In this document: piece by piece, positions 23,523 to 31,439 of the stretch
Layout: every line of letters starts with the position of its first letter
Position numbering within the stretch: position 1 is the first letter of the stretch
Source: Bacteroidales bacterium
GTDB taxonomy: Bacteria; Bacteroidota; Bacteroidia; Bacteroidales; UBA932
Assembly (NCBI GenBank): GCA_017962165.1
Contig: JAGCVW010000020.1
Coordinates: 1 to 45,305, forward strand
Reading direction: 5' to 3'
DNA length: 45,305 bases
Notes under the pieces: model-generated
Told to the model about the DNA's origin: nothing
The model's database searches: none
Seen by the model: only the letters and a program-made list of their open reading frames with translations
Program-made: the position numbers and the translations under genes

Positions 23523-24077
23523 TCAATACTGTTCTTTGATCTTCTTCTGCAGCGTGACCCTGGCTCGCTGGAGCTGGGAGCGGGACGTTACTTCAGAGAT
23601 TCCGAGGGCCTCACCTATCTCTTTGTGTGAGTAGCCTTCGATCACATACATGTTGAATACGGTCCTCAGCCCCGGGGGCAAGGCCGCTATCATCTTCAAA
23701 AGCTCCTTGTACCCAATCTGGGCCGTGGCCGAAGGCGTGTCGGCGATTATTCCGCGCGCCTCGTCTACGTCGTCGCTCTGCTTCAGCACGTCGTGTTTTC
23801 GCAGGGACATCAGCGCAGTGTTTACAAAGATCTTGCGGGCCCAGCCCTCGAAAGAGCCTTCGCCCAGGAAGGTGTCCAACTTGCTGAAGAGGGTCACAAA
23901 TCCGTCCTGCAGCACATCCTGCGCGCTGTCACGGTCTCCCATATAGCGCAGGCAAACGGCGAACATTTTGTCCGCCAGCATGTCGTAGATGTGCTTTTGG
24001 GCGCGTCTGTCGCCTCCCTTGGCATCTTCCAACCACGTATTAAGATGCGACTTGGCTCCAAAAAGTTGCATGCGCAT
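23523..24077 (-). CDS. ECF-type RNA polymerase sigma factor
   Basis: A 184-residue sigma-70 family factor with only regions 2 and 4. Region 2 spans about residues 30-95 (AVCLRYMGDRDSAQDVLQDGFVTLF, the core-binding helix, and GSFEGWARKIFVNTALMSLRKH, which opens the -10). Region 4 spans about 130-180 (LPPGLRTVFNMYVIEGYSHKEIGEALGISEVTSRSQLQRAR) with a clear helix-turn-helix. It is co-transcribed with the barrel protein gene immediately downstream, which is its likely anti-sigma partner. A -7 box at 24094-24101 precedes it; self-activation is possible but not visible. Confidence 0.92.
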   Translation of the reverse strand: MRMQLFGAKSHLNTWLEDAKGGDRRAQKHIYDMLADKMFAVCLRYMGDRDSAQDVLQDGFVTLFSKLDTFLGEGSFEGWARKIFVNTALMSLRKHDVLKQSDDVDEARGIIADTPSATAQIGYKELLKMIAALPPGLRTVFNMYVIEGYSHKEIGEALGISEVTSRSQLQRARVTLQKKIKEQY

Positions 24078-24093
24078 CGAAATTACTTCTATA

Positions 24094-24101
24094 CAAAAGT
24101 A
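24094..24101 (-). promoter_or_regulatory. -7 box for the ECF sigma gene
   Basis: Minus strand TACTTTTG, a TAnnTTTG match, 16 nt before the ATG at 24077. Confidence 0.4.
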
Positions 24102-24113
24102 AGCATTTTATAG

Positions 24114-24121
24114 TATTTTTG
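24114..24121 (+). promoter_or_regulatory. -7 box for the TPR-envC unit
   Basis: TATTTTTG, 6 nt before the ATG at 24128. It is divergent from the sigma promoter, with the boxes 12 bp apart. Confidence 0.4.
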
Positions 24122-24127
24122 TGGAAC

Positions 24128-25501
24128 ATGCTTCGCAGAACATTGCTCGCAGCCATCGGTGCGCTCGCGCTTTCCCTCGCGGTCCGCGCCCAGGAGATAC
24201 CGGACGCGCCAGGTCCGTACGTCCCCCTTTCCCCGGACATCACCGACGTGTCGGCGATGGTCGGGGACGGTTTGTTCGCCCAGGCCCTGTCCACTCTCGA
24301 TTCCCTGATGGCCGCCGGGGAGCCCGACGATGCGCTGTGGTACTACCGCGGGGTGTGCCTCATGGGCCTCCAGCGCTATCCGGAGGCCGCCGAATGTCTG
24401 GAACGCGCGGTCGGGATGGACCCGTCCAACAGCAGCTACTACGAACAGTTGTACAGCGCCTATATGTACGAAGGCCGGGAAGCGCAGGCCGATTCGCTCC
24501 ACCTGGAGATGGCCCGCATCTTCCCTCGCAAATACCGCACGCCCTACATCCTTACGAAGCTGGGCGAGCATGCATGGATTGCCGAGCGCAACGACACGCT
24601 GGCCATGCGCTATTTCGACGAGGCGCTGGCGGCCGACGACCAGTATCCGCCGGCCCTATATGCGAAGGCGGAACTGAGCCTGGACATGGGCAATTATCCC
24701 GGCTATTTCCAGGCCGTGGAGACGTTGGTAAGGACCGAGGGGCTGCCCGCCAGCGCAAAGAGCAGCTACCTGGACCGCATAGTCGAGCGGCTGGACGCCC
24801 CCACCTACAGGGTGTGGCACAACCAACTCGACGGGATAATGGACGCGTTCGTGCAGGCACACCCGACGGACTCATGTTCGCTGGTGGCCGCCGGACGGTG
24901 GTTCTACTCAACCGAGCAGAAGGAAAAGGGCATAGCGTACTTCCGGCAGTGGCGTGACTCAAACCCGTCGAACTACAACGCTGCCTCGCTGTGCATCTCC
25001 ATTATAATGCGCGAGGGGACCGACAAGGATGTGATTGCCGCCTGCGACGAAGCCCTGAAGCGGTTCAAGGAGCCGCATCAGAGGGTGGAACTGCTGTGCA
25101 TCAAGGCCGACTGCCTTTACAAGACAGGGCGTAAGAGCAAAGCGTTCTGCACCTACGAGCAGGCCCTGAAGGCGGAGCCCGACAACCTCATGACCCTCAA
25201 CAATTACGCATACTTCCTGTCGCTGGAGAGGCGCAACCTGCGCAAGGCAGAGAAGATGAGCCGCCGGACAGTAGACGCGCAGCCGGACAACGTCAGCTAC
25301 CTGGACACCTACGGATACATACTCTATTTGCTGAAGCGGTCCCCGGAGGCCAAGCCATGGTTCAAGAGGGCAATCATGTACGGCGGCAAGGAGGACGAGG
25401 CCGTACTGTGGCACTATTATCTGGTGCTCAAGGATCTGGGCGAAAATGAGCTCGCCGCATACTACAAGTCGCTTTACGACGCAAAAACAAGTCAGAAATG
25501 A
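24128..25501 (+). CDS. Exported tetratricopeptide-repeat protein
   Basis: A 457-residue protein with a cleavable signal peptide (MLRRTLLAAIGALALSLAVRA, predicted cut before Gln-Glu). Helical repeats follow across the whole chain. The clearest TPR units are ALWYYRGVCLMGLQRYPEAAECLERAVGMDP (about residues 70-100), ALKAEPDNLMTLNNYAYFLSLERRNLRKAEKM and VDAQPDNVSYLDTYGYILYLLKRSPEAKPWFKRAI near the end. TPR arrays scaffold protein contacts, here in the periplasm. It overlaps the EnvC-like gene by 4 nt, a pairing common in Bacteroidetes and suggestive of a shared role in cell-wall or division processes. I use the ATG at 24128 just after the promoter box. Confidence 0.85.
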   Translation: MLRRTLLAAIGALALSLAVRAQEIPDAPGPYVPLSPDITDVSAMVGDGLFAQALSTLDSLMAAGEPDDALWYYRGVCLMGLQRYPEAAECLERAVGMDPSNSSYYEQLYSAYMYEGREAQADSLHLEMARIFPRKYRTPYILTKLGEHAWIAERNDTLAMRYFDEALAADDQYPPALYAKAELSLDMGNYPGYFQAVETLVRTEGLPASAKSSYLDRIVERLDAPTYRVWHNQLDGIMDAFVQAHPTDSCSLVAAGRWFYSTEQKEKGIAYFRQWRDSNPSNYNAASLCISIIMREGTDKDVIAACDEALKRFKEPHQRVELLCIKADCLYKTGRKSKAFCTYEQALKAEPDNLMTLNNYAYFLSLERRNLRKAEKMSRRTVDAQPDNVSYLDTYGYILYLLKRSPEAKPWFKRAIMYGGKEDEAVLWHYYLVLKDLGENELAAYYKSLYDAKTSQK

Positions 25502-26694
25502 GACGCTTTCTGTGTACCGCCCTTATCGTTTTGATGGCGCTGCCCGTTTCGGGGCAGACCACCAAGGCCGGCATGCAGAAAAAGCTCACCAAAGTCCAGA
25601 ACGAGATTGCGGAACTCGACAGGCAGATCAAGGCCAATGAGGCAAAGAGTTCCGACGCCCTCGCGCAGCTCACTCTCACGCGGAAAAAGATCGCCGCCGG
25701 CAAGGAACTGGCGGCCGAATTGGGCCGCCAGATAGACTCGACCGGGCGCAGGATAGAGGCCAAGAAAAAAGATATCGCGCAAGCTTCCGACCGTTACGAC
25801 ATGATGCTTGGCGCATACGAGATGCTGATCCGCCGGGCCTATGTCAACCGCGACACGAAAATGTGGCTGACCTACATATTCGCCGGTAAGGACCTCGGCC
25901 AGGTGTTCAGGAGATACAACTACCTGCGCAACATCTCCGGGGACATGCGCGCCCAGGCCCGCGACATACGCGACCAGAAAGCCCTCATGGAGCGGGAAAT
26001 GTCCGCGCTTGACTCCCTGAAGGAGGCCTCGGAGGCGCTGCTTGCAACCAGGTCGTCCGAGCTCAAGGCCCTCCAGGCCGACGAAAAGAGCGAGAAGGCC
26101 ATGGTGGCCAAACTCAAGAAGGGCAAGGCGGACTACCAGAAGCAGCTGGCGCGCAAGCAAAAGGAGGCCGACGCCCTGAACAAGTCCATACGCGATTTCG
26201 TGGCCAAACAGTCGGCCGGCAAGAGTTCCGGCAAAAAGGGCACGACCACGGGTAAAAGCAGCCCCAGGAGCCAGGCGGACATCAAGCTGTCAAACGAATT
26301 CGCAGGGAACAAAGGCAAGTTGCCATGGCCCGTCCAGGGCACGATCGTGGGACAGTTCGGCCAGCACAACCACCCCGTCTACACCAACGTCAAGCTGCCG
26401 TTCAACAACGGCTGCAACATAGCCACCTCCGCCGGCGCGCCTGTCAAGGCCGTCTTCGCCGGCACGGTCAAAAACGTAGTGGTCCTGCCGGGCTACAACC
26501 AGTGCGTACTGGTCCAGCACGGCGACTACTACACATTCTACTGCAAACTGAAGGACGTACGGGTAAAGACCGACGACAAAGTCGCCCTGGGCGACGTGAT
26601 CGGCTCGGTCGACACCATCTCCGGCGAGACCCAGCTCCACTTCCAGCTCTGGTCAGGCACCACCCCCCAGGACCCTGAAAAGTGGTTGAGGTAG
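25498..26694 (+). CDS. EnvC-like murein hydrolase activator with degenerate LytM domain
   Basis: A 398-residue exported protein. A signal peptide (MRRFLCTALIVLMALPVSGQ) is followed by long coiled coils (about residues 25-245, heptad-rich Lys/Glu/Ala), a short Ser/Gly/Lys linker and a C-terminal LytM/M23 fold (about 272-398, LPWPVQGTIVGQFGQHNHP onward). In active M23 peptidases zinc is held by HGxxD and HxH; here the first site reads NNGCNIAT and the YGHL-type loop is YCKL. Metal ligands are therefore missing, as in E. coli EnvC, which activates N-acetylmuramyl amidases at the septum instead of cutting itself. It is coupled to the TPR gene. Confidence 0.88.
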   Translation: MRRFLCTALIVLMALPVSGQTTKAGMQKKLTKVQNEIAELDRQIKANEAKSSDALAQLTLTRKKIAAGKELAAELGRQIDSTGRRIEAKKKDIAQASDRYDMMLGAYEMLIRRAYVNRDTKMWLTYIFAGKDLGQVFRRYNYLRNISGDMRAQARDIRDQKALMEREMSALDSLKEASEALLATRSSELKALQADEKSEKAMVAKLKKGKADYQKQLARKQKEADALNKSIRDFVAKQSAGKSSGKKGTTTGKSSPRSQADIKLSNEFAGNKGKLPWPVQGTIVGQFGQHNHPVYTNVKLPFNNGCNIATSAGAPVKAVFAGTVKNVVVLPGYNQCVLVQHGDYYTFYCKLKDVRVKTDDKVALGDVIGSVDTISGETQLHFQLWSGTTPQDPEKWLR

Positions 26695-26702
26695 CCGTAC
26701 TA

Positions 26703-27119
26703 TTATCGCCAGATCAAATCCACTGAAGATAGTTCTTCGGCAAAAGCCTTCAGGTTGTTCCTGAATTTTTCTACGGTGGATTTACGTGGAGTGGAAGTGC
26801 CGTTGATATAGTGGCTCAATTGGCGTTGATTAATCCCTGATATACGTTCAAGTCCGGCGAGACTAAGCGCGTATTCGTAATATTTGAGAAAGGCGGGGAT
26901 ATCGTATGAATAATCAAATTGCAATTCTTCACATTGTTTTCCCTCGGCCGCAGTTAGTTCTTTTATCTCGCTGTAAGCTTCCTGCAAATCAGACTTAGCC
27001 TCTTCGATGGTTCGACCGATGCCATTCAACCCAAAGCTGATTTCCGGTGCATCCATCACTGCCGAATAGACATATTCTCCGGCATTTACCCTGCCGATTA
27101 TGACTTTTACTCTTTTCAT
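26703..27119 (-). CDS. hicB: HicB-type antitoxin with C-terminal helix-turn-helix
   Basis: A 138-residue protein. The N-terminal part (KVIIGRVNAGEYVYSAVMDAPEISFGLNGIGRTIEEAKSDLQEAYSEI) is the partial RNase-H-like fold of HicB that caps the toxin. The C-terminal part (ALSLAGLERISGINQRQLSHYINGTSTPRKSTVEKFRNNL) is an XRE-like DNA-binding domain. It neutralises HicA and should repress the promoter at 27307-27337. It overlaps hicA by 4 nt, toxin first. GC content is lower than in neighbours, which suggests recent acquisition. Confidence 0.88.
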   Translation of the reverse strand: MKRVKVIIGRVNAGEYVYSAVMDAPEISFGLNGIGRTIEEAKSDLQEAYSEIKELTAAEGKQCEELQFDYSYDIPAFLKYYEYALSLAGLERISGINQRQLSHYINGTSTPRKSTVEKFRNNLKAFAEELSSVDLIWR

Positions 27120-27304
27120 ATCACTATGCCTGACTGTTTAACAATGTCCTTTAGTGTTCGCAAATAAACTTCTTCCGCTTCGTGGCGACCTACGGGAAAC
27201 TTCCTTTCCGTAATAGGACTATACCATATCTCGTGATTGGATCCTTGTCTGATTGGATAACACCCCTGAGCGCGCAACATTCTTCTCAGTTCACTATATT
27301 TCAC
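27116..27304 (-). CDS. hicA: HicA-type mRNA interferase toxin
   Basis: A 62-residue dsRBD-like toxin. I start it at the GTG at 27304 (V/M-KYSELRRMLRAQGC), which gives the normal HicA length; the longer reading frame to 27340 would run through the promoter. The catalytic His lies in QGSNHEIWYSP, and the C-terminus FPVGRHEAEEVYLRTLKDIVKQSGI is a typical HicA ending. It cleaves mRNA in translation arrest when free of HicB. The -7 box ends only 2 nt before the GTG, so the transcript may start within or next to the start codon. Confidence 0.88.
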   Translation of the reverse strand: MKYSELRRMLRAQGCYPIRQGSNHEIWYSPITERKFPVGRHEAEEVYLRTLKDIVKQSGIVI

Positions 27305-27306
27305 AG

Positions 27307-27337
27307 CAAAAGTATTAAAATTAATATTAATTACAAA
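27307..27337 (-). promoter_or_regulatory. Promoter of hicAB
   Basis: On the minus strand TTTG (27334-27337), a 19-bp spacer and TACTTTTG (27307-27314). Both elements match the Bacteroidetes consensus at ideal spacing. Confidence 0.7.
27320..27331. promoter_or_regulatory. Palindrome between -33 and -7 of hicAB, candidate HicB operator
   Basis: ATTAATATTAAT is a perfect 12-bp palindrome within the spacer of the hicAB promoter, well placed for autorepression by HicB. AT-rich palindromes can arise by chance. Confidence 0.45.
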
Positions 27338-27340
27338 CAA

Positions 27341-28879
27341 TTATAGATTTTGCCTGTCCAGGAAGCGGTAGCCGGCGGCTTCCATCAGGTGCTGTACCCG
27401 GATGTCGGGAACGCCCTCCAGGTCGGCGATGGTGCGAGCGACTTTGATGATGCGGTAGTATGCGCGCATGGAGAACTGCATCTTGGTTAGAAGCTGTTGC
27501 ATTGTTTCCTGACACTCGGGGGAGAGTGTGCAGAATTTTTCGATCAGACGGTTGTTCATCTCCGCGTTGCAGTTGATCTCTAAGTTTGCGAAGCGGGCGC
27601 GCTGGGTCTCCCGGGCGGCGAGCACACGCGCAGCAACCTGCGCGGAAGTCTCGCCCGGGTGTCCGGCGCGCTCCGCTATACGCGAAGGCGGGATTGCCTT
27701 AACCCTGACTTGCAGGTCGATTCGGTCGAGAATCGGTCCGCTGAGACGCGAGAGGTAGGCGGTGCGCTGCGCCGGAGTGCAGGTGCAGCGGTCGCCTTCG
27801 CCGTAGTACCCGCACGGGCAGGGATTGGATGCGGCGACCAGGGTAAAAGAAGCCGGGTACTCAACCTTGGTTTTCAGTCTGGAAATAGTCACCCTGCGGT
27901 CTTCCATGGGACCGCGCAGGGCTTCCACTACTGACTTAGGCATGTGCGCGAATTCGTCAATAAAGAGCACTCCCGCATGCGCGAGTGAGACTTCCCCGGG
28001 AAATACTCCGTCGCCGCCTCCGCCTCCGATGATGGCCGGGAGGGATGCGCTGTAGTGCGGTGCCCTGAAGGGGCGCGAGCGCATGAACCCGCCCCGGAGG
28101 TTGCCCCTGCCGGCGACGGAGTATATTTTGCTGGTAACCAGCGACTCTTCCATCGTCAGCGGGGGCATAATCCCTGCCATGGCCTTGGCGAGCGAACTCT
28201 TTCCGGAGCCGGGACTGCCGACAAGAATCAGACAGTGGCCACCCGCAGCCGCGATTTCCACTCCTCGTTTTGCGGTTTCCTGGCCGATGATGTCGGCAAA
28301 ATCTATTTCCGGAGGCGGCGGGGCGTCGTCGCGTGGTATTGTTCCCGATACGCAGAAACCTTCTGCGTCCAGCGCCCCGCTCAGTATCATTATGGCTTCG
28401 TCCATGGTGTGGACTCCGTAGACATTGACGCCCTCGAGCTGGGCTGCCTCCATCGCGGAATCGTAGGGGAGGATGCAGCCGTCGAAGCCGGCTTTGCGGG
28501 CGAGTTCCGCCGTTGGCAGCCCGCCGGGGACGCTTCTTACAGAACCGTCCAGGCCGAGTTCTCCCATCAGCAGGAAGCGGCTGAGGAGGGGCAGCGAAGC
28601 CTGCTCCGAAGCCGCGATAATCCCTATCGCGATAGGCAGATCGTAGCCCGAGCCGTTTTTGTGGGTGTCGGCCGGGGCCAGGTTTATGACTATTTTCTTA
28701 CCAGGAATTCTGTAGCCCCGGCTCTGGAGGGCGGTTACCGTACGTAGAAGGCTTTCCTTTACGGCGACATCGGCAAGGCCGCAAAGGTGCACGCCTATTC
28801 CTACAGAGATGTCCACCTCAACGGTCACCCCTATCGCATCGATACCCGCGCATTTCGCTCCATATACATGTGTCAGCAT
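27341..28879 (-). CDS. YifB/ComM family Mg-chelatase-like AAA+ ATPase
   Basis: A 512-residue ATPase. The N-terminal ChlI-like domain begins MLTHVYGAKCAGIDAIGVTVEVDIS with SRGYRIPGKKIVINLAPADTHKNGSGYDLPIAIGI. The AAA+ domain has Walker A VGSPGSGKSS, Walker B with LFIDEFAHMPKSVVEALRGPMEDR, and the Cys-rich NPCPCGYYGEGDRCTCTP. ComM is a branch-migrating helicase that extends heteroduplex in natural transformation; in non-competent bacteria its role is unclear. The ATG at 28879 gives the family N-terminus; the longer frame is rejected. The stop lies right at the edge of the hicAB promoter. Confidence 0.93.
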   Translation of the reverse strand: MLTHVYGAKCAGIDAIGVTVEVDISVGIGVHLCGLADVAVKESLLRTVTALQSRGYRIPGKKIVINLAPADTHKNGSGYDLPIAIGIIAASEQASLPLLSRFLLMGELGLDGSVRSVPGGLPTAELARKAGFDGCILPYDSAMEAAQLEGVNVYGVHTMDEAIMILSGALDAEGFCVSGTIPRDDAPPPPEIDFADIIGQETAKRGVEIAAAGGHCLILVGSPGSGKSSLAKAMAGIMPPLTMEESLVTSKIYSVAGRGNLRGGFMRSRPFRAPHYSASLPAIIGGGGGDGVFPGEVSLAHAGVLFIDEFAHMPKSVVEALRGPMEDRRVTISRLKTKVEYPASFTLVAASNPCPCGYYGEGDRCTCTPAQRTAYLSRLSGPILDRIDLQVRVKAIPPSRIAERAGHPGETSAQVAARVLAARETQRARFANLEINCNAEMNNRLIEKFCTLSPECQETMQQLLTKMQFSMRAYYRIIKVARTIADLEGVPDIRVQHLMEAAGYRFLDRQNL

Positions 28880-28887
28880 TTTTTCCT

Positions 28888-28895
28888 TATCTTTG
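28888..28895 (+). promoter_or_regulatory. -7 box for tsaE
   Basis: TATCTTTG, 32 nt before the tsaE ATG and just outside the yifB start on the other strand. Confidence 0.45.
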
Positions 28896-28927
28896 TGCCG
28901 GCGCAGGACACGCCCCGCCGGACTGAA

Positions 28928-29353
28928 ATGAATCACGAAATCAAGATTTCAAACTTATCGGAGATAGGATCCGCCGCGAGAGAATTTCTCTCGCAGACGG
29001 CCGGCCGCAACCTTATCGCCTTCTACGCTCCGATGGGTGCGGGAAAAACCACGTTCACCACAGCTATCTGCCATGAACTGGGAGTCCGCGACGACGCCGT
29101 GAGTTCGCCCACCTTCGCGATAGTGAACGAGTACCGGACCGCGAGGGGAGAATCCGTCTTCCATTTCGACTTTTACCGCATAGAGAAGGAATCGGAAGCC
29201 CTTGACATAGGGCTTTACGATTACCTGGACAGCGGATGCCTCTGCCTTATGGAGTGGCCGGAAAACATTGAGACCCTTCTTCCGGAAGAAACTCTCAAAG
29301 TCCGCATCACGGTTCTTGAAGACGATTCGCGCCTGATCAGCTGGGAGGACTGA
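28928..29353 (+). CDS. tsaE: tRNA threonylcarbamoyladenosine biosynthesis ATPase TsaE
   Basis: A 141-residue P-loop protein. Walker A is APMGAGKTTF (residues 34-43), followed by the switch-type VSSPTFAIVNEY and the HFDFYRIEKESEALDIGLYDYL segment characteristic of TsaE. It energises the TsaB-TsaD complex that makes t6A37 in ANN-decoding tRNAs. The start at 28928 gives the normal length; an upstream extension overlapping the yifB start is not believed. It is convergent with the lipoprotein gene at 29354 with no gap between stops. Confidence 0.95.
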   Translation: MNHEIKISNLSEIGSAAREFLSQTAGRNLIAFYAPMGAGKTTFTTAICHELGVRDDAVSSPTFAIVNEYRTARGESVFHFDFYRIEKESEALDIGLYDYLDSGCLCLMEWPENIETLLPEETLKVRITVLEDDSRLISWED

Positions 29354-30574
29354 TTATCCGGCAGGCTCAACGTATATCCCGGTCAGGTAACCGTCCAGCT
29401 CGAGCGTCATCCTCATATTACCCCTTTTCCAGATAAACGGAGGCGATCCGTCCGTCGGAGTGCAGGCAATATATGTCTGCCCGCCGTACTGCATGGCGCA
29501 GCGGCTGCCTTCGAAGCGAACGCCGTCCAGGGCCTCGCTGTCTTTTCCATCGTAACCGCTTACTACCAGCTTATCCATATCTCCGGTGAAAGATATGTGG
29601 ACGTCCGGCTCCGAGTCGTAGTAGTGATAAGACCCGCTGCCGCCGCCCTTGAGCCACTCGTTTTCTTCTCGGCAGACCAGCTCCGCGGGCATCCCGAAGG
29701 CCAGGGCAACCATATTGATGACAGCCGCACATCCAAGGGCAGTACCGTACAGTTCCGCAGACCTGAAGCCGAAGCCCGGCCGGGAGCGGTACTGATATCT
29801 GGTCTCGCCGCACGACAGCAGCCATCCGTCCGGGCGGGTCTCCAGAAACCACATTTCTTCGTTGGAGACGGTCACGGCCAGCAGTTCTCCGCCATTTGGC
29901 GCAGACAGGGCATAATCATCACCGTCTTTCACAAGATAGCGCAGGGCCTTTCCACCTACTGTCAGGGCATAATCGAAGTACAGATGACCTTCGTCCATAT
30001 ACAGACGCCCCGGGCTGCCGCCGGCCTTTGAAAACACCGCGTCCCCGTTGCGTCTGAGGGCAAAGCCGTCACCGCTGCGGTTTGCTCCGAGGGTCCAAAT
30101 ACCGTCGGGCCCTCTGATAAGGGCTGTGAGGTATTCTTTCGCAGGGAAGGAAAACTCCCTGACGCCGTTTTTGTAAACGGAAGTCTGAGAGCCTTCGGTG
30201 ACAGCAACATATAAATCCGGGCCGACCAGAAAGTGTGCGTCGGCGTCCGAAGATGCCGCGTTTAGAGTAAATTCCGACACCCTGATACCGTCTTCAAATA
30301 CGACGAACACGGGCTGAGCGGACTCCGGACGCTCGACTCCGCAGGCATAGATGCGCGGCGGCACTTCCGGCTCTTCAAAAACCGGTGACAGGGCCGCGCT
30401 GTCCCCTGCCGGCAAAGTGTCCGCAGTGGACTCAGCCGCAAAAGTGTTTGTTCTGGGTTCGGCGGGGCGGTGGATATTTCTATTCATATAATCCCCGCGC
30501 CTCAGGCTTATAACGCCTGGCTTATCTGCGCAGGAGGCGATAAGGAGAAGAGTAATTAAAATGAAGCGTCTCAT
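29354..30574 (-). CDS. Lipoprotein of unknown function, possibly beta-propeller-like
   Basis: A 406-residue exported protein that I do not recognise. The N-terminus MRRFILITLLLIASCADK gives a lipobox IASC (Cys15). A low-complexity Glu/Thr/Ala segment follows. The rest consists of repeated short strands with Gly-Asp turns, such as DGIWTLGANRSGDGFALRRNGDAVF, EGHLYFDYALTVGGKALRYLVKDGDDY and SYHYYDSEPDVHISFTGDMDKLVVSG; that spacing recalls a propeller but no blade signature is firm. Single gene; I find no clear -7 box before it. Its stop abuts the tsaE stop. Confidence 0.7.
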   Translation of the reverse strand: MRRFILITLLLIASCADKPGVISLRRGDYMNRNIHRPAEPRTNTFAAESTADTLPAGDSAALSPVFEEPEVPPRIYACGVERPESAQPVFVVFEDGIRVSEFTLNAASSDADAHFLVGPDLYVAVTEGSQTSVYKNGVREFSFPAKEYLTALIRGPDGIWTLGANRSGDGFALRRNGDAVFSKAGGSPGRLYMDEGHLYFDYALTVGGKALRYLVKDGDDYALSAPNGGELLAVTVSNEEMWFLETRPDGWLLSCGETRYQYRSRPGFGFRSAELYGTALGCAAVINMVALAFGMPAELVCREENEWLKGGGSGSYHYYDSEPDVHISFTGDMDKLVVSGYDGKDSEALDGVRFEGSRCAMQYGGQTYIACTPTDGSPPFIWKRGNMRMTLELDGYLTGIYVEPAG

Positions 30575-30671
30575 AGCTTTTCGTTTTTTGAAGCAAAGGA
30601 AACCAATCCTTCGTCACACGCAAAACGCTTCGTCACATAGATACGTTTTTTTCTGAAAGAAAATTTTTTCA

Positions 30672-30679
30672 TACCTTTG
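30672..30679 (+). promoter_or_regulatory. -7 box for the queuosine transport/queF unit
   Basis: TACCTTTG. The leader from here to the ATG at 30744 is about 60 nt, enough for the hairpin at 30687-30709 and the aptamer at 30710-30740. Confidence 0.55.
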
Positions 30680-30709
30680 CCGTCGAGAAATCGTCCCCGT
30701 GACGTTTTC

Positions 30710-30740
30710 AAGTGTGCTTGGTACCACTATAAAAACAAGG
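30710..30740 (+). promoter_or_regulatory. preQ1-I-like riboswitch aptamer
   Basis: P1 is AGUG (30711-30714) with CACU (30725-30728). The 10-nt loop UGCUUGGUAC ends in C30724, the position of the specificity cytosine (C15) in the Thermoanaerobacter aptamer. An A-rich tail UAUAAAAA is followed by CAAGG, whose CAAG can pair with loop CUUG to make the P2 pseudoknot. The next ATG is 3 nt downstream, in a gene for queuosine-precursor uptake. The identification rests on manual alignment and context. A separate hairpin, 30687-30709, precedes it. Confidence 0.7.
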
Positions 30741-30743
30741 AAA

Positions 30744-31436
30744 ATGAACAAAACGACCTATACTCCGACATTTCTGATGTTGGCAATCGTCTTCAACGTT
30801 TGCCTCGTCACATCCAATTTATTCGTCCCCAGACTCTGGCAGGTAGGAAATCTTCCGTTCCAGCTGCCGGGCGCCGTCATTCTTTTCCCTATCTCGTACA
30901 TAGTCAACGACTGCCTGACGGAAGTCTACGGCTACAGAAAAGCCCAGACTGTTATCTGGACGGGGTTCGCGATGTGCCTGTTTGTCACTCTCGCTTCGCT
31001 CCTTGTCACCAGCCTCCCGGCTCCGATGCTGGACGACAGCAAGGAGATAGCCTCCAGTTTCGATCGCATCTTCGGCTTCGTCCCCCGCTCCATGGCCGGC
31101 TCTCTGCTCGCCTTTGTGTGCGGCTCCACCGTGAACGCATGGGTGATGTCGAAAATGAAAGTGGCTACCAACGGAAAGGGATTCGGATGGCGTGCAGTCA
31201 TTTCATCAGTGGCGGGCGAACTGACGGACTCGCTCGTGTTCATGCCCATAGCCTTCGCCGGCATCCTGCCAGCAAAAGTCATCCTGACCATGATGCTGAC
31301 CCAGGTAAGCGCAAAGGTGCTCTACGAAATCATTATTCTTCCGCTTACCTCCGCACTGGTCCGCAGGCTCAAGCAACACGAAGGCATGGACACCTTTGAC
31401 CAGAATATATCGTATAATCCATTCAAACTCGCATAA
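30744..31436 (+). CDS. yhhQ: Queuosine precursor (preQ0/preQ1) transporter, YhhQ family
   Basis: A 230-residue polytopic protein with about six helices. The family hallmarks are LVTSNLFVPRLWQVG, LPGAVILFPISYIVNDCLTEVYGYRKAQTVIW (about residues 36-67) and ISSVAGELTDSLVFMPIAFAG. YhhQ transports preQ0 or preQ1 across the inner membrane for the queuosine pathway. Context agrees: a preQ1-I-like aptamer lies in the leader and queF follows 3 nt downstream. The aptamer ends 3 nt before this ATG, so ligand binding should hide the start site and lower translation. A longer in-frame start at 30699 would cover the aptamer and is rejected. Confidence 0.93.
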   Translation: MNKTTYTPTFLMLAIVFNVCLVTSNLFVPRLWQVGNLPFQLPGAVILFPISYIVNDCLTEVYGYRKAQTVIWTGFAMCLFVTLASLLVTSLPAPMLDDSKEIASSFDRIFGFVPRSMAGSLLAFVCGSTVNAWVMSKMKVATNGKGFGWRAVISSVAGELTDSLVFMPIAFAGILPAKVILTMMLTQVSAKVLYEIIILPLTSALVRRLKQHEGMDTFDQNISYNPFKLA

Positions 31437-31439
31437 ACA

